64,000 bases of DNA from Calamus simplicifolius (lineage: Eukaryota > Streptophyta > Magnoliopsida > Arecales > Arecaceae): positions 1 to 64,000 of the forward strand of contig UESW01000052.1 in assembly GCA_900491605.1 (NCBI GenBank). Reading direction: 5' to 3'. Made by a program: the position numbers and the translations under genes. Below are positions 44,549-56,599 of this stretch, piece after piece. Position 1 is the stretch's first letter. Each line of letters begins with the position of its first letter. The notes beneath the pieces were generated by a model. The model ran no database searches. It was given only the letters and a program-made list of their open reading frames with translations, and was not told the origin of the DNA.

Positions 44549-46770
44549 TCAACAACCCCTCGGGCTGGCACAAGAAACTCCTAAGGCGGTTCGGCTTATT
44601 CTTCAACAACCCCTCGGGCCGGCACAAGAAACCCCTAAGGCGGTTAGGCTTATTCTTCAACAACCCCTCGGGTCGGCGCGAGAAACCCCTGAGGCGATTT
44701 GGCCTATTCTTTAACAACCCCTCGCGCCGGCGCAAGAAACCCCCAAGGCGATTCGGCTTATTCTTCAACAACACCTCAGGCCGGTGCGAGAAACCCTCGA
44801 GACGGTTTGGCTTATTCTTTAACAAACCCTCGGGTTGGCACGAGAAACCCCCGAGGTGGTTCAGTTTATTTTTCAACAGCCACTCTGGCAGGCGCGAGAA
44901 ACCCCCGAGGCGGTTCTAAAAGGCGCTCGATGGTCTCACGACTATCAGGTCACCCCTCGGGTCAATGCGAGAAATCCCCAAGGTGGTTCAAGACCCTCGA
45001 TGATTCCAATAACTCTTGAGTCACCCCTCGGGCCGGCACGAAGAAACCCCCGAGGCGGTTCCAAAAGGCGCTCGATGGTCTTGCGACTATCAAGTTACCC
45101 CTCGGACCGGCTTGAGAAATCCCTGAGGCAGTTCAAGACCCTCAATGGTTCTGATAACTCTCGAGTCGTTCCTCGGGCCGGCATGAAGGAACCCCTGAGG
45201 TAGTTCCAAAAGGCGTTCGACGGTCTCGCGACTATTGGGTCACCCTTCGGGCCGGCGCAAGAAACCCCCGAAGCGATTAAAGACCCTCGATGGTTTCGAT
45301 GACTCTCGAATCACCCCTCAGGCCGGCACGAAGAAACCCCCAAGGCGATTTCAAAAGGCGCTGATGGTCTTGCGACCATCAGATCACCCCTCATGCCGGT
45401 GCGAGAAACCCTCGAGGCGGTTCAAGACCCTCAATGGTTCCGATGACTCTCGAGTCACCCCTTAGGCCAGTACGAAGAAACCCCCAAGGTGGTTCCAAAA
45501 GGCGCTCGACGGTCTCACGACTATCAAGTCATCCCTCGGGCCAGCACGAGAAACCCCAAGATGGTTCAAGACCCTCGATGGTTCCGACGACTCTCGAGTC
45601 ACCCCTCGGACCGGCACAAAGAAACCCCTGAGGCGGTTCCAAAAGGCACTCGACGGTCTCGCAACTATTGAGTCACCCCTCGGGCTGGAGCAAGAAACCC
45701 CGAGGCGGTTCATAACCCTCGGTAGTTCCGATGACTCTCGAGTCATCCCTCGGGCCAGCACGAAGAAACTCCCGAGGTGGTTCCAAAAGGTGCTCGATGG
45801 TCTTGCGACTACCGGGTCACCCCTCAGGGCGATGCGAGAAACCTCCGAAGCGGTTCAAGACCCTCGATAATTTTGACGAATCTCAAGTCACCCCTCACAT
45901 TGGCACGAAGAAACCCCCGAGGCAATTCCAAAAGGTGCTTGACAGTCTCGCGACTATCAGGTCACCCCTCAGGCCAGCGCGAGAAACCACAGAGGTGGTT
46001 CAAAACCCTCGATGGTCCCAACGACTCTCGAATCATTCCTCGAGCCGGCATGAAGAAACCCCCGAGATGGTTCCAAAAGGCACTCGATGGTCTCGTGACT
46101 CTCTGGTCACCTCTCGGGCCGGCGCATGAAACCCACAAGGCAGTTCAAGACACTCGATGGTTCCGATGACTCTCGAGTCACCCCATGGCCCGGCACAAAA
46201 AAACCTCCAAAATAGTTCCAAAAGGTGCTCGACGGTCTTGCGACTATCGAGTCACCTCTAGGGCTGACGCGAGAAACCCCCGAGGCAGTTCAAGACCCTC
46301 GATGGTTCCAATGACTCTTGAGTCACCCCTCGGGCTGGCACGAAGAAACCACTGAGGCAGTTCCAAAAGGCACTCGAAGGTCTCGCGACTATCAGGTTAT
46401 CCCTCGGGCCGACATGAGAAACTCCTAAGGCGGTTCAAGACCCTCGATGGTTTCGATAACTCTCGTGTCATCCCTCGGGCCAGCACGAAGAAATCCCAAA
46501 GGCGGCTCCAAAAGGCGCTCGACAGTCTTGCGACTATCGGATCACCCCCGGGCCGGCACGAGAAACCCTCGAGCCAATTTAAGACCCTCGATAGTTACGA
46601 CAACTCTCGAGTCACCTCTCGGACCGACGCGAAGAAACCCTCTAGGCGGTTCTAAAAGGCGCTAGATGGCTTCAGCAGCCCTCGGGTCACTCTCGGGCCG
46701 ACATAAAGAAATCCTTGAGGCGGTCTCAAAAAGTTTTCAAACTTGCCTCTGTAGCCTCTAATGGCATCGA
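44549..46770. repeat. Hairpin minisatellite array, copy 2
   Basis: Counterpart of 18006-20230 with the same two-phase structure and nearly the same length, so there has been little expansion or contraction since the duplication although single units have diverged. Several stems are more perfect here (CCTCGGGCCGGCACGAAGAA then CCCCCGAGGCGG near 45030). Confidence 0.9.
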
Positions 46771-47081
46771 CACCCTAAAATCACTTTAGCAAATGCCTAA
46801 GGGGCAGAAGCGGACTTAGCCATTGCTAAGAGTCTACGCAAGCCTCAGACCAGGCTGCCGGCTCTCGAGGTGAGCTGGGGAGAATAGGACGCACCCTATC
46901 AAGCCTAAAGGTTGAAGCCGATACATGATTACAAGAAGACAAGGGTGCTACAAAAAGCTAAGTACATCACACTTAGACAAAATATTTCTTTTCATTAATA
47001 CTTAAATGCAGTACAAGAAAACCGACTCGAGTCAGATTACATCGAAAGATAAATATCAGAACAAATGAAAAGTACTAAAGC

Positions 47082-49250
47082 CTATAGCTCGGTGGGCCCT
47101 GGTCCTTCCTCGACGCCGTCCCTCCCTGGCTCCTCTTCTTCGTTGGGATCTCCGGGCTGAATGTCTTCAAGTCCAGCAATCTTGAAGACCGAGGATACCT
47201 TCTCTTTGCGTGCTCGAAGCCCTTGAAGTACACATCGAGTGCCGCCTCATTCACCTCCTCAGCCAAATTGGTGGAGCCTTTGATTGCTCCACGGCCTCTC
47301 GAGCCTGGGCCTCGGCGTTGGTCATCCTCTCCAACCTTTTCTGCAGAAGATCGGGCCTCCGCCTCCATGAGGGCAACCTTTTCTGCGGTAGCTCGGGCCT
47401 CCGCCTCTACCTTTTCGGCCCGCTCTTCAGAATCACCCAGCTTGAGGGTGACGTCCTCCAACTTCTCTTCAGTAGGCCTTAGCCTCGCCATGGCCTCCTC
47501 CAACTTGGCCTCTGTGGCCCTCACACACTCGAATTCGGCCCTAGCCTTACTCTTGGCCTCTTCAAACTACGCTTCCAAACTACGGTTCTCCTCCCGAGCA
47601 GACCAAAGTTCATTGGCCATTGTTGCCTCTCGGGCTCGAACTTTAGCCAACTCCTTTCCCGCATCGTCGGGCCGAGCTTTAGCGGCGATCGCTTCCCTCT
47701 GGGCGAGACCACAATTATTGGCGGTTCGAAGGCAGGCATCTCAAAGGGTGAAGATGTCATTCGCCGTCTGCAAAGATCAATATGTCAATTAAAGCCCAAG
47801 TCGAGTCAGAATAAAGAAGGACAACACAAAGATGCTTACCTGAAGCACGTAAATGTACAAGATGTCGAAGACGTCGATGATTGGTCGATGGCGGAGCTCT
47901 TCCCGGAACTAAGTGAGGTGGACGCGCTCTAGCAGGCGCTCTGCCAATCGACCGCTGTTCATCGCCGAGAGCCTCGATGGCGGTGCTCCTGGGCGTGCCC
48001 CCATGGCAGCATCAAGGGCGGTCTCTTGGTCGAGCATCGGCGGAGCTGTCAGCATTGCCCCACCCTCAGCCTCCATCGCCGGTGTTGCCCCGCCTCTGGC
48101 CTCCAGGACGGCCTCCTCCGACCTTGGCTCTGCGGCAACCAGAGGCTCGTCCCTCGTTTGCTTTGGCGGAGCCGGTTGGCTATCCCTCTTCGGCTCTGCC
48201 TCAACCCCGGCGGGGGTATCCCCCCTATCGACACCTCGGCGGGGCGCTCTCTCCTCTCGGCTCCCCCACGGGCACAGCCTCAGTAGGAACCGCGGGGGCT
48301 TGGGTCGGCTCACCCTGAACCTCCCGGTGAGGCCTCTTCGAAGCTGGCCTCACCATGTCACCAATGGCCTCCCTCCTCCTCTGAGCGCCCGCCCTCAGCT
48401 GCTCGGATGAAATCCTCATTACTGCGCAGGAGATCAAAGGTAAAAAAAAAAGGAGTATTGCGCTCATCGGACACCAGTGACACATCGGCCTCGCGGAGAT
48501 TCGTTTCAGATAGCAGCTCTCAACAAGAAGGAATTTGGGAAGACACCAATAGGTTAAAAATCTCTCGATCCCTATCATCCACGATTGAATTTCTATTCGA
48601 ACCGACATCGGGACTACCCCAACCCATCCTCACCCCGTCTAGGAGGGCAAAGAAGAAACATGATTTTCATCCCTTAATCTTGAAGGGCAGGTCAAGTTTT
48701 AAGGCTCTTTGAGGTCTGGAGGTGAAGATCCACCACCCACCTCATTATGGTGTCAGAGTTTATACAAAGTCCAAAACAGGAAAACCTAGGTACCAAGCCA
48801 TGGAAGTGGCAGAGTACAATAAAGGCATAGACGATCCGAATGAAATTTGGAATCAACTGTGCCAGGACAAGGTCATACCTATATAGAAGATTAAGAATAA
48901 AAGGATAGAAAGGAAGGCAGAGTCTACTCTTAAAAAATTACTCATAAAGGCAACTCCACTGGATCGACTGGAAGTCACCCTGTCATCAGGCTCGAGAGCA
49001 GACAGGTGGATGTTCTCAGGGACCCCATACCTAACCCTAAGGCTCTCTACTTCCTCGAAAGATATTGTGGAGGCGATCCCCTATGAACCCGCCGAACTAG
49101 AGGTGACGACCGGAGTGGGTGCCGAACGAACTAGTGGTGCTGGAGAAACCCTAGGTAATGCTTGAGCCACGTTGCCAAGCAATCATGGATGGAGATACCA
49201 CCGGCTGCCCGATGCCGTGCCAGGGAACCTCATCCTCAGAAGGATAAACC
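47082..49250 (-). pseudogene. Antisense gene of Tat element, copy 2
   Basis: Counterpart of 20541-22690, ending at TAG 47082-47084. It shows STISFEEVESLRVRYGVPE, a linker rich in Ala/Pro/Glu (VGEPRGE, PSRLSAMNSGRLAERLLERV), the 72-base intron and a coiled coil with RATEAKLEEAMARLRPTEEK and LEDVTLKLGDSEERAEKVE. The acidic C-terminus ends GPGPTEL. A second intron is likely at about 48410-48475, because CTGCGCAG precedes a MRISSEQLRAGAQRRREAIG frame. It shares the LEA-stop-FEEAK lesion with copy 1 and has its own stop in the N-terminal part (SAGS-stop), so it is probably not translated whole. Confidence 0.7.
47768..47839 (-). other. Spliceosomal intron in the antisense gene, copy 2
   Basis: Same 72-base length and GTAAGC...TTTGCAG borders as in copy 1. 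Confidence 0.75.
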
Positions 49251-49831
49251 ATGGGCCTCTTATCCTTCCTAATGGTACGAGAGTCCATGGGGGGAGTAAA
49301 ACAAAGAAGAAGAAAGCAAGAAGAAACCCTAAGGCTCGGGACTCAGGAGGCGAAGGGAGCACAGAAAGAGTACTAAAGGCATGAAAGGCCCGAAGGGATG
49401 GACGAGACGATTTTAATACGTAATTTTTGAATCGTCCAGCTTGATACAGTACCACGTGGATGCCCACGAGTGGAGGCAATGTTCAGTTGTCAAAGGATCC
49501 TTCGCCGCTCGAAATACAATGCTTTGGTAACACACGGAAGATGTGATCCGCGGCTAATGATGGGACATTGGTGATGGTGATCCAATAATGATGCTTCGCT
49601 TTTTTCGTCACTCGAGAAATGTTTCCTTGATCTCCTCGCTGGCGACGTTACCCCTTATACCTATCCTTAAATGAGGGAGGACTTCGAAAAGACCCTGCCT
49701 TCTAAGGAGCACGTGCTCGCCTCTGATGATTAATAAAGCATAAGACTCAATGATGGTAAGAGACTTTACACTCCTTTTGCTTAGCGGGCGTGGAAAACGT
49801 GGTCACTTAAACTCAAGAGCGGAGAGGCATC
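49251..49831. other. Tat element 3' region with polypurine tract
   Basis: The antisense gene's 5' flank is followed by the stretch missing from copy 1 (49620-49831). It ends in AAGAGCGGAGAGGCA immediately before the 3' LTR, in the position of the polypurine tract that primes plus-strand DNA synthesis. No gene is seen. Confidence 0.6.
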
Positions 49832-50736
49832 CGATGTGGCTAATGGAGCCGCGTATAAGTTAACAGCCGAAACTAGTTGACGATGGAAGTCAAAAGGGCA
49901 CTAGCAATCCGGACTCGGCCTTGGACTCTCAAGCCGGCCTCAGCCCCCGAACTAGGCCCTGGCCTCTCAAGTTGGCCTCAGCCTTCGGACTTGGCTCCGG
50001 CCTCTCAAGCTGACCTTAGCCTCTGGACTCGGTCATGGCCTTTCAAGCCGGCCTCAGCCTTTGGACTTGGCCTCGGCTTCTCAAGCCGGCCTCAGCCTCT
50101 AGACTTAGCACCGGCCTCTCAAGCCGGCCTCAGTCTCCGGATTCAGCCCCAGCCTCTCAAGTCGACCTCGGCCTCCGGCGCTAGTCCATGTGTCTGATAA
50201 GACCTAGCCCACCACCTGCGACCCACTTGTTTAACCAGACTTGGCCTACCAACTACCTGCAGCCCACTTGTCTGACAAGACCTGACCCACCAACTATCTA
50301 CGACCCACTTATCTGATAAGACCTGGCCCATCAACCATCCATGGCCTACTCGTCTGACAAGACTAGGCCCACCATCAGATCAGAAAGGACAAGGCCCACC
50401 GGTTCTGACATTCCATCCAAAAGACATCTTCCATCGCAGGGCCCCACGTGGCTCACCCCATCGCCACATGGCAAGGACCATCCATAAATCGGGTGAGAGG
50501 AACCTTGACGAGGTATAAACACTTAAGCACTCAAGAGAATTTTTCACTTATCAACTCTCTCTTTCGAGCTTTCTCAAGCTCACGGCTATGATTCTGATCA
50601 CTAACTTGAGCATTGGAGGGTCCTCACCGAAATATCGGCTTCCAAGACTTTTTGCAGGTCCAAAAAGGAGCGGAACCCCATCATCAAACTTACGGTATTC
50701 TCACATACACTCGTGTAAGGTGATCGAGCATCATCA
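49832..50736 (+). repeat. 3' LTR of Tat element
   Basis: Matches 38749-39753 from GATGTGGCTAATGGAGCC to GCATCATCA, then CTATT. The CGGCCTC-type tandem units differ in number and order from the 5' LTR, so LTR age estimates should exclude them. Confidence 0.9.
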
Positions 50737-50741
50737 CTATT

Positions 50742-52151
50742 TATGCAACATGATCAATAAAGACCTACTGCATACTTCTGATGTTTCACCCATAGAAAGT
50801 TCACTCTCATGGGAGCTTGAAGGGAAATCGAATCTGGTTTGTTTGCTGTGACACAACAAAATACGTGTTGAAGAGCAGGGAAATTAAGAATTTTTGAGGT
50901 TGGAAGATGCGGGAGATGGATACACGGAAGTATCTTGAGATGGAAACAGGAAGAGAGAGAGAGCGTTTTAGACGGAAAAGGAGACATTGAAGAGAGATCT
51001 TCTTAGAGAATCGGAGAGAGACTAAATATTTTTTTTGGGTAGAGTTTAATATTTAAATAGATATGATAGAATTGCCCTCCTATTATTATAACATATCATG
51101 TCCTTTCTTTATTTTTCTGTACGAAGAATGAAAGTAAATATTGGAAGGAGCCAGAACTATCTATATATTAAATTTGTGGCACATTTTTGGCAACTATTAA
51201 ATTATTCAATTTTTGACTAATTAATGCAAATTAATGCCAGCCCTGTTCCTTCTAATGATTTCTTCATAAAATTTTTGATTATCTTTCTTGCACATGCACG
51301 TGTTTATGCACCCACATGCATATGATAGGCACACTGATACACATACATATTACACCTAGCTGCACGCACCTATGCGCATAGATGCACACATGCATGCAAT
51401 CATATTTCTAATTTCTTAGACAAGGGATTAACGATCATTTCCCATTTAGTACTTCATTAATATTTTTATGACCATTTTTTCTTATGGCAACTATAATTTT
51501 ACTCCACACTATCTTTTTGTCTTTTCGTCACATAATATGTATCCAGCCAGGGGAGCATCTTAGTCATCTGCAGTAAAAATCTTGAAAGAAATTGTTTCCC
51601 CAAGCTATTTATATTTTCTTTACACCAATTATTCCTTCAGATTTAGGGCAACAAGCTTCATGGAGACAATAAAGTATGTGGCAGCCTTTAATTTGCCACA
51701 AGAAGGGATTCATCAAAAACTTCAGTCACGAGATGCGTTAATTAATATGTGAGAGTTAGGTCTGAGCATTAGCCTTTCCACATGTTCTCATGCCAGAGTT
51801 GTTATGAGAGAGAACAACGCCAAATCTTTGATTTATTTTTGTTTGCTCCAAGTCTAATATATTAAGAAGTTAGTGGTTCCTCCAATATGATGGGTGACAT
51901 TGAACATTAAGTTTCAAATCAAACTCTATGCAAGTTGACCTCCAAATAAATAGAGAGCAGTCTCCTTCATTAAAAGAAGCTAATAGACATTTATACGTTA
52001 TATGTGCAGCATCAATCTGGTTTAATAACTTAGACTAATGCCAAATTGCCGTCAGTGAAGGAGAAACTCCTTTAGTAGTTGAACGAAAGTTTTGTTAATA
52101 ATTTTCGTTGCTCTGTCCAAGTTCATGATCGATGAGTTCAAAAGAATATAC
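50742..52151. other. Unassigned single-copy-like DNA
   Basis: This is the original DNA to the right of the Tat insertion. I searched the minus strand for the C-terminal exons expected downstream of the reductase exon at 52152 and found none. A cluster of CACATGCA/TGCACAC words lies at 51290-51400. No other gene is recognised. Confidence 0.4.
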
Positions 52152-52278
52152 CTGGTTATATTGAGAGATCATTCCACATAACGGTATTCTTGCTCGTAAA
52201 TTCACATGATTAAGGACCGCTTCTAGCATTTTTCCACCAACATTATCCAAATAAATGTCGATGCCTGATGGAAAGTAC
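52152..52278 (-). CDS. NADP-dependent 2-alkenal (double-bond) reductase, exon C
   Basis: The 127-base exon starts after an ATTTGCAG acceptor and ends before a GTATATTC donor. It encodes YFPSGIDIYLDNVGGKMLEA and NHVNLRARIPLCGMISQYNQ, the most diagnostic segment of the plant NADP-dependent alkenal reductase group in the medium-chain dehydrogenase/reductase superfamily. The enzyme reduces the carbon-carbon double bond of alpha,beta-unsaturated aldehydes and ketones with NADPH in the cytosol. The phase joins exactly to the preceding exon (AA+G gives Lys). The following exons, which should encode about 120 more residues, are not found between here and the Tat element, so the gene is either truncated or continues across a very long intron. 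Confidence 0.85.
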
Positions 52279-52482
52279 CTGCAAATATTCATGTCATCAG
52301 AAGAGGCTATGAAGACTCCACAAGGTTCTATATGATGCACACTGATAACTGTAATACGATTACATGGAAAGTGATGTGGATCTCAGTTAACATTCTGTAA
52401 GAGTGTCTTAATAAAATAAAATAATGAGACTCTTGTAATTAATTGCTAGCTTGTATTGTGACAAAAGACAAATGAGTCTCAC

Positions 52483-52565
52483 TTGCTCAAAGCGAAATCG
52501 AAGTTCGTCTCTTTGTTGTAATTGAAAGCATCATCAAATTTGAGTTCCTCCTTTAAATATTTTAC
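52483..52565 (-). CDS. NADP-dependent 2-alkenal reductase, exon B
   Basis: The 83-base exon begins GTAAAATATT after a TTGACAG acceptor and ends AGCAA before GTGAGAC. It encodes VKYLKEELKFDDAFNYNKET and NFDFALSK, the link between the nucleotide-binding glycine loop and the following beta strands. FDDAFNY is conserved in the family. The intron to exon C is 204 bases with canonical borders. Confidence 0.82.
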
Positions 52566-52797
52566 CTGTCAAGACAATATTGTAATAACATGAGTCTCTA
52601 AGTTTTATTTCAATGACTTAATATGACAGCACCTAATTGTTATCAGACTAAGATAAAATATATTAAAAATGAGTTGCCATCAACATAATTCTTTCACTTA
52701 TACATCAGTAAAATGTAAAGAAAATAATAGCATTTGAATCAGAATTTTGTAACCCAAGTTTTTGAATCTGCAGAGGTATTTGAATATTGAAGCTTGT

Positions 52798-52960
52798 TTA
52801 TTTCTTGCCAAAGATGTTCACAGATCTAAACTTTTCAAAGGTTTTATCTAATAAAGCAAAGCTGAGAGCTGCATGGTTATTTCTTGCCAAAGATGTTCAC
52901 AGATCTAAACTTTTCAAAGGTTTTATCTAATAAAGCAAAGCTGAGAGCTGCATGGTTATT
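52798..52960. repeat. 79-base perfect tandem duplication
   Basis: The segment starting TTATTTCTTGCCAAAGATG occurs at 52798 and again at 52877 with no visible difference. The perfect match suggests a recent event or an assembly slip. It lies in the 8.1 kb reductase intron. Confidence 0.92.
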
Positions 52961-53762
52961 CAATTCAATGACCCGTGACCAAATTCATGACAGTATCTAA
53001 GAAAAAACACTCAGCTAAATAAGAATCATCTCCATCCAATTGAACCGTGCTCCAGTCCATAGGTATCTCTGATTACCAATATGAATGACCGCGACTACGT
53101 CAGTAACATTCGGTAAACATAAATTTCATCTGGTTAAAAATTAACCTTCAATTCCTTCCCATAATTCAGACAGAACTTGAGATGAAACTAACAGTCTGGT
53201 TCCGAGCAGCTTACACTTTTCATATTTAAATGATTCATAATTAATTTACGCATTACTAGCATGAAAATCTCTTTCTTGATCTATCACTCTGGAAAAAAAT
53301 TCCTGCAAACTTCAACCTACTGCTTTTAGGTCAAAGCATGGCAGCAGATGAACATCATGTTGTCAATCACCGTCCTAGCAGCCGCTATGCATCATGATGA
53401 CAAGCAAAACTCGCCTAAAATGTAATGCAAACTCCATGGAAGAAATTATTAGATGGAAAATTAATGATCTTCCCACTAAATATTGTAAGATTACTTTGTA
53501 AAGGTCGATCTAAAATGGAAAATGAATTCAGATTAATCCATTTTGCTCCACAATATCAAGTAGACACATGATAATAGTTTCTTGGCGTTCGATAATTGAA
53601 CCACATATCCTTTGCATAGAAATATCAAGCAAGGAAGAAAAGAAAAGTAGATTACATAGAAAATGAAGGATAGAAGAGTCTTGGACAATAAAAAGAGGAA
53701 GCACAAAATGAGAATACAGAGGCTCCTTACAAAATATTGTGGGGTGGGTCATCTAAATAAGC
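52961..53762. other. Intron sequence, nothing recognised
   Basis: AT-rich, without long frames or identifiable repeats. It lies inside the large reductase intron. Confidence 0.4.
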
Positions 53763-54050
53763 TGTAATATCCCAAAAATAGTCCAACATCAAATGGGAAA
53801 GAAAAGTTTAAAGTTCACTTGCTAGCAATTAACTTGCATTCAAATTTTTAAGGCCACGTAGTTTTGGCCATTATGAGCTGGTAGATGGGCTTGGGATGTT
53901 AAAAATGATACCAGAGCTGACTCGAATATGCGAAAGTTGGTGGGCATGAGAAAACGGATAACTCAAGTTTTTCTGCTATCAATTAACTTGCACTTGAGTC
54001 TTTTAGATCACACAATTTCAGTCCGCCAACAAGTTAATTGGACGAGCAAC
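53763..54050 (+). mobile_element. TRIM retroelement fragment
   Basis: A 5' LTR of about 140 bases begins TGTAATATCCCAAAAATAG and ends near GGGATGTTA. It is followed after a few bases by ATGATACCAGAGCTGAC (53906-53921), a primer-binding site close to initiator tRNA-Met type. A second partial LTR (53957-54050, AATTAACTTGCACTTGAG onward) follows after a very short internal region. The element belongs to the same family as 61617-62146 but lies in the opposite orientation and has a truncated 3' LTR. Confidence 0.65.
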
Positions 54051-56599
54051 ATAACCCTACCCTAAAAACGCTTCAAATGGAAAGAAAGCATTTCAAGTAG
54101 TAATGTAAACTTTGCTGTTATGGTTATAGGACAACAAACAAGGGATGCTTGAGTTCACTAGCAACTAAGAATATGGGGGAATTGATGAACTACGGTTTTG
54201 GGCATCGACAGCTGTAAAACTTCAAGAAGTTGTAAGAAATATGTACCTAAAGTAAACAACCGTTATAATGCTCAATCAGTATTAAAATAGTTTAGCATAT
54301 TACCATCGCATCAAGGTGGAAAATATTATTGATTTGTTACAGTCTGCCCCATCAGAACTCTGGTCGCATTCTAGCTTTGCTCCAAGCCCAACCATCCATG
54401 TTCATAGAATAGTTCGTTCTCACATTCACAAACTAAATAAGGGGGAGGTTTGCTGGATTGCTGTTGTACAGGAAGGATCAGAGGTAATATGAAAGGTAAG
54501 AAGGTCCAAGGGTGATTAATGGAAAAAAAAAACAGATTTCATCCCCCAAAGGGGCTAAAAATTCCTACAATATTATGACAAGGTAAGAAAAGAAGTTGGA
54601 ACAGGGTAAAGCTTGGACAAAATCCAAGTCCTTGGAACTCACCAGAGGAATCATTGTGCTGTAACAAAGCTGGGTTCCATATGAGATTCTATTTTAGGAT
54701 CTTTAATAATTCCCATTTATTTTATCCAAGTATCCTTAGGTGTTCTGCGTTCTGTCCGGTTTGATAGAGTTGTTGGTAGTAAAAATTTTGGAAGTAAAGC
54801 TTTTATAGAAAGTTATTTGCTATTTGATAACTACCTTTATAAAGTGCTATAAAAATTTAACAATTGTTTGATAAATAAATTAAAAAAATACTTTTGGAAT
54901 GAGAAATGATAAAGGATATTGCACCGTTCTTTCAACTACAATACTATTTGTATTGTCAAAAGATGCTATTATAATTTTTTTAATTTATAAATAGTATAAC
55001 ATTTTATAGTAGAATAATACTATATATAATAATATCAAAATATATCATATTATATTATTATAATAACAAAAATATAATAATATAATAGTATAACCTATTC
55101 TACATTAAAAAATTATATTATAGCTATAATAATATGAATTAAATTATAATATTATATAATAATATGTTTATAATAATATTATAATCTTTAAATTGTAACA
55201 CTAAATGTAATTGTTCTTTTGGTTCAAATTTATAATCTTTAAATTCAATAAAAATTTTTTTCGAAGGTCTTAAGAAAGCATTTTTATGTAGAAGCTTCAA
55301 ATTAAAGTTTTTGTTAAAAGTATATTTTTAGCTTTCGAGTTGAAGTAGTTGGGGCAAAAGTTGTTTCAAAGGCCACCAAACATTGGTTTCAATCCCACCA
55401 AAAAGCACTTTTGGCTCCCTCAGAAGCGTTCCTGAACGAGGCCTTTAGGTGATTTATTTAAGCTACTCAAGGAATAATTGTCTCTATTTTGTTATTCCTT
55501 GAATATTTCACAACTCTGGGGTTATGCTTGGAGACTTTATTCTAACCATTGCTAGTTATAGATGACGGTCATAGGAAGTTTAGCATATTTCTTAGTTGTT
55601 GGAATGGAGACTCTACATTAACATCTAAAGGTGTTACATTATATTGATCGGTAGCTACCTTGATAATTTGTCTAAGTAAAATCACATTGCCAAGTTTGAC
55701 AACATTATCATTATGCGATAGTCTTTATGTAGGTCCATGTAAGCTAACATAGGTTATCTTGATGTCTAGATTGCTTATGCCAAGATAGGAGTGTTTATAC
55801 AGCAGTTTATTGAGTGCAAAAGATCTATATTAGCATCATATGAGATGCTCAACAAACAATTTGTTATCTGAAATGGAAGAATAACTAGCTCAAGTGGAGA
55901 AAGAGTTAAAGAAACAACATAAATCCACTAATTCATTGGGCATGACTATAATTTTATACTGACCATCAACCTACAACAACTCTCGTCCTTTATTCAGACT
56001 TGGAACCCGTTATGTATAAAACTCTATACATATGCGGAGTTAAACAGCATGAATCTACTAGTGGTTTCTCAAAATTATTTTTGATAAATTTTACTTTATA
56101 TATTAAATAAATATAAAATATATTTATAGTTTCAAGAATATTTTTAGAGAAATAGTTTTTCTAATATTTAGTTGATCCTATTAGTTTTTCTAATGTCTGA
56201 TTGATCATAAGACTTGATGGATGAGCATCTTGCAATGGATTAGACAATGTTATATTCAATTTCCAAGAACCGACGCAAGTTATTATGTATAGTTGAGGGA
56301 TAGTTGTAAATTAACATGCTATCACATAACAGGATTGCACCTCACAATATTCATGGTCTTCTTGTAATACTATTTTCCTAGTCAGTTAAAACTATAGGTG
56401 TGGAGGTCACATGAGATGTGATAGCTCCCATTGATCAAAACTTAATACATTGTATGCTATAGTCCTTTGATATTCAAAACTAGGTCCTTTGAATATTTAT
56501 TTAAGCAAGTGAACTCCGCCAAGATCGGTCCCAAGCCCAGGTAAAGGAGAGTTGAGTTAGGTAGGTGACAGCCAGCATAAAACTCCGTCAGAACTTTTA
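54051..56599. other. Intron sequence with AT-rich MITE-like block
   Basis: No gene is recognised. At 54770-55440 runs of TATAATAATAT are bordered by sequence such as AAAAAGCACTTTTGGCTCCC and GTTCCTGAACGAGGCC, which look like a decayed MITE, but the termini do not pair convincingly. Confidence 0.35.

Larger units (their letters stand above)
30512..49619. repeat. Segmental duplication, copy 2
   Basis: This stretch is collinear with 1-23067. It lacks the CACTA element and keeps its empty site, carries a hAT-like insertion in the integrase and preserves an additional LTR segment. To the right of 49619 the Tat element continues to its 3' LTR, unlike copy 1. Confidence 0.93.
38749..50736 (+). mobile_element. 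Ty3/gypsy Tat-type retrotransposon with both LTRs
   Basis: The 11,988-base element (636 bases are a later hAT-like insertion) has a 1005-base 5' LTR, a 905-base 3' LTR and CTATT on both outer sides (38744-38748 and 50737-50741), a perfect five-base target duplication. Internal order is the same as in 12940-23067. It is defective: gag is largely deleted, pol is broken and the LTRs have diverged from each other, including the terminal TG (TA at the 5' LTR, CG at the 3' LTR). Confidence 0.95.

Noticed and set aside
50742..52151. C-terminal exons of the alkenal reductase
   Set aside because: Searched for the expected downstream motifs on the minus strand and found none.
54740..55440. A MITE with AACGAGGCC-type ends
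   Set aside because: The left terminus could not be paired with the right one and no target duplication was found.
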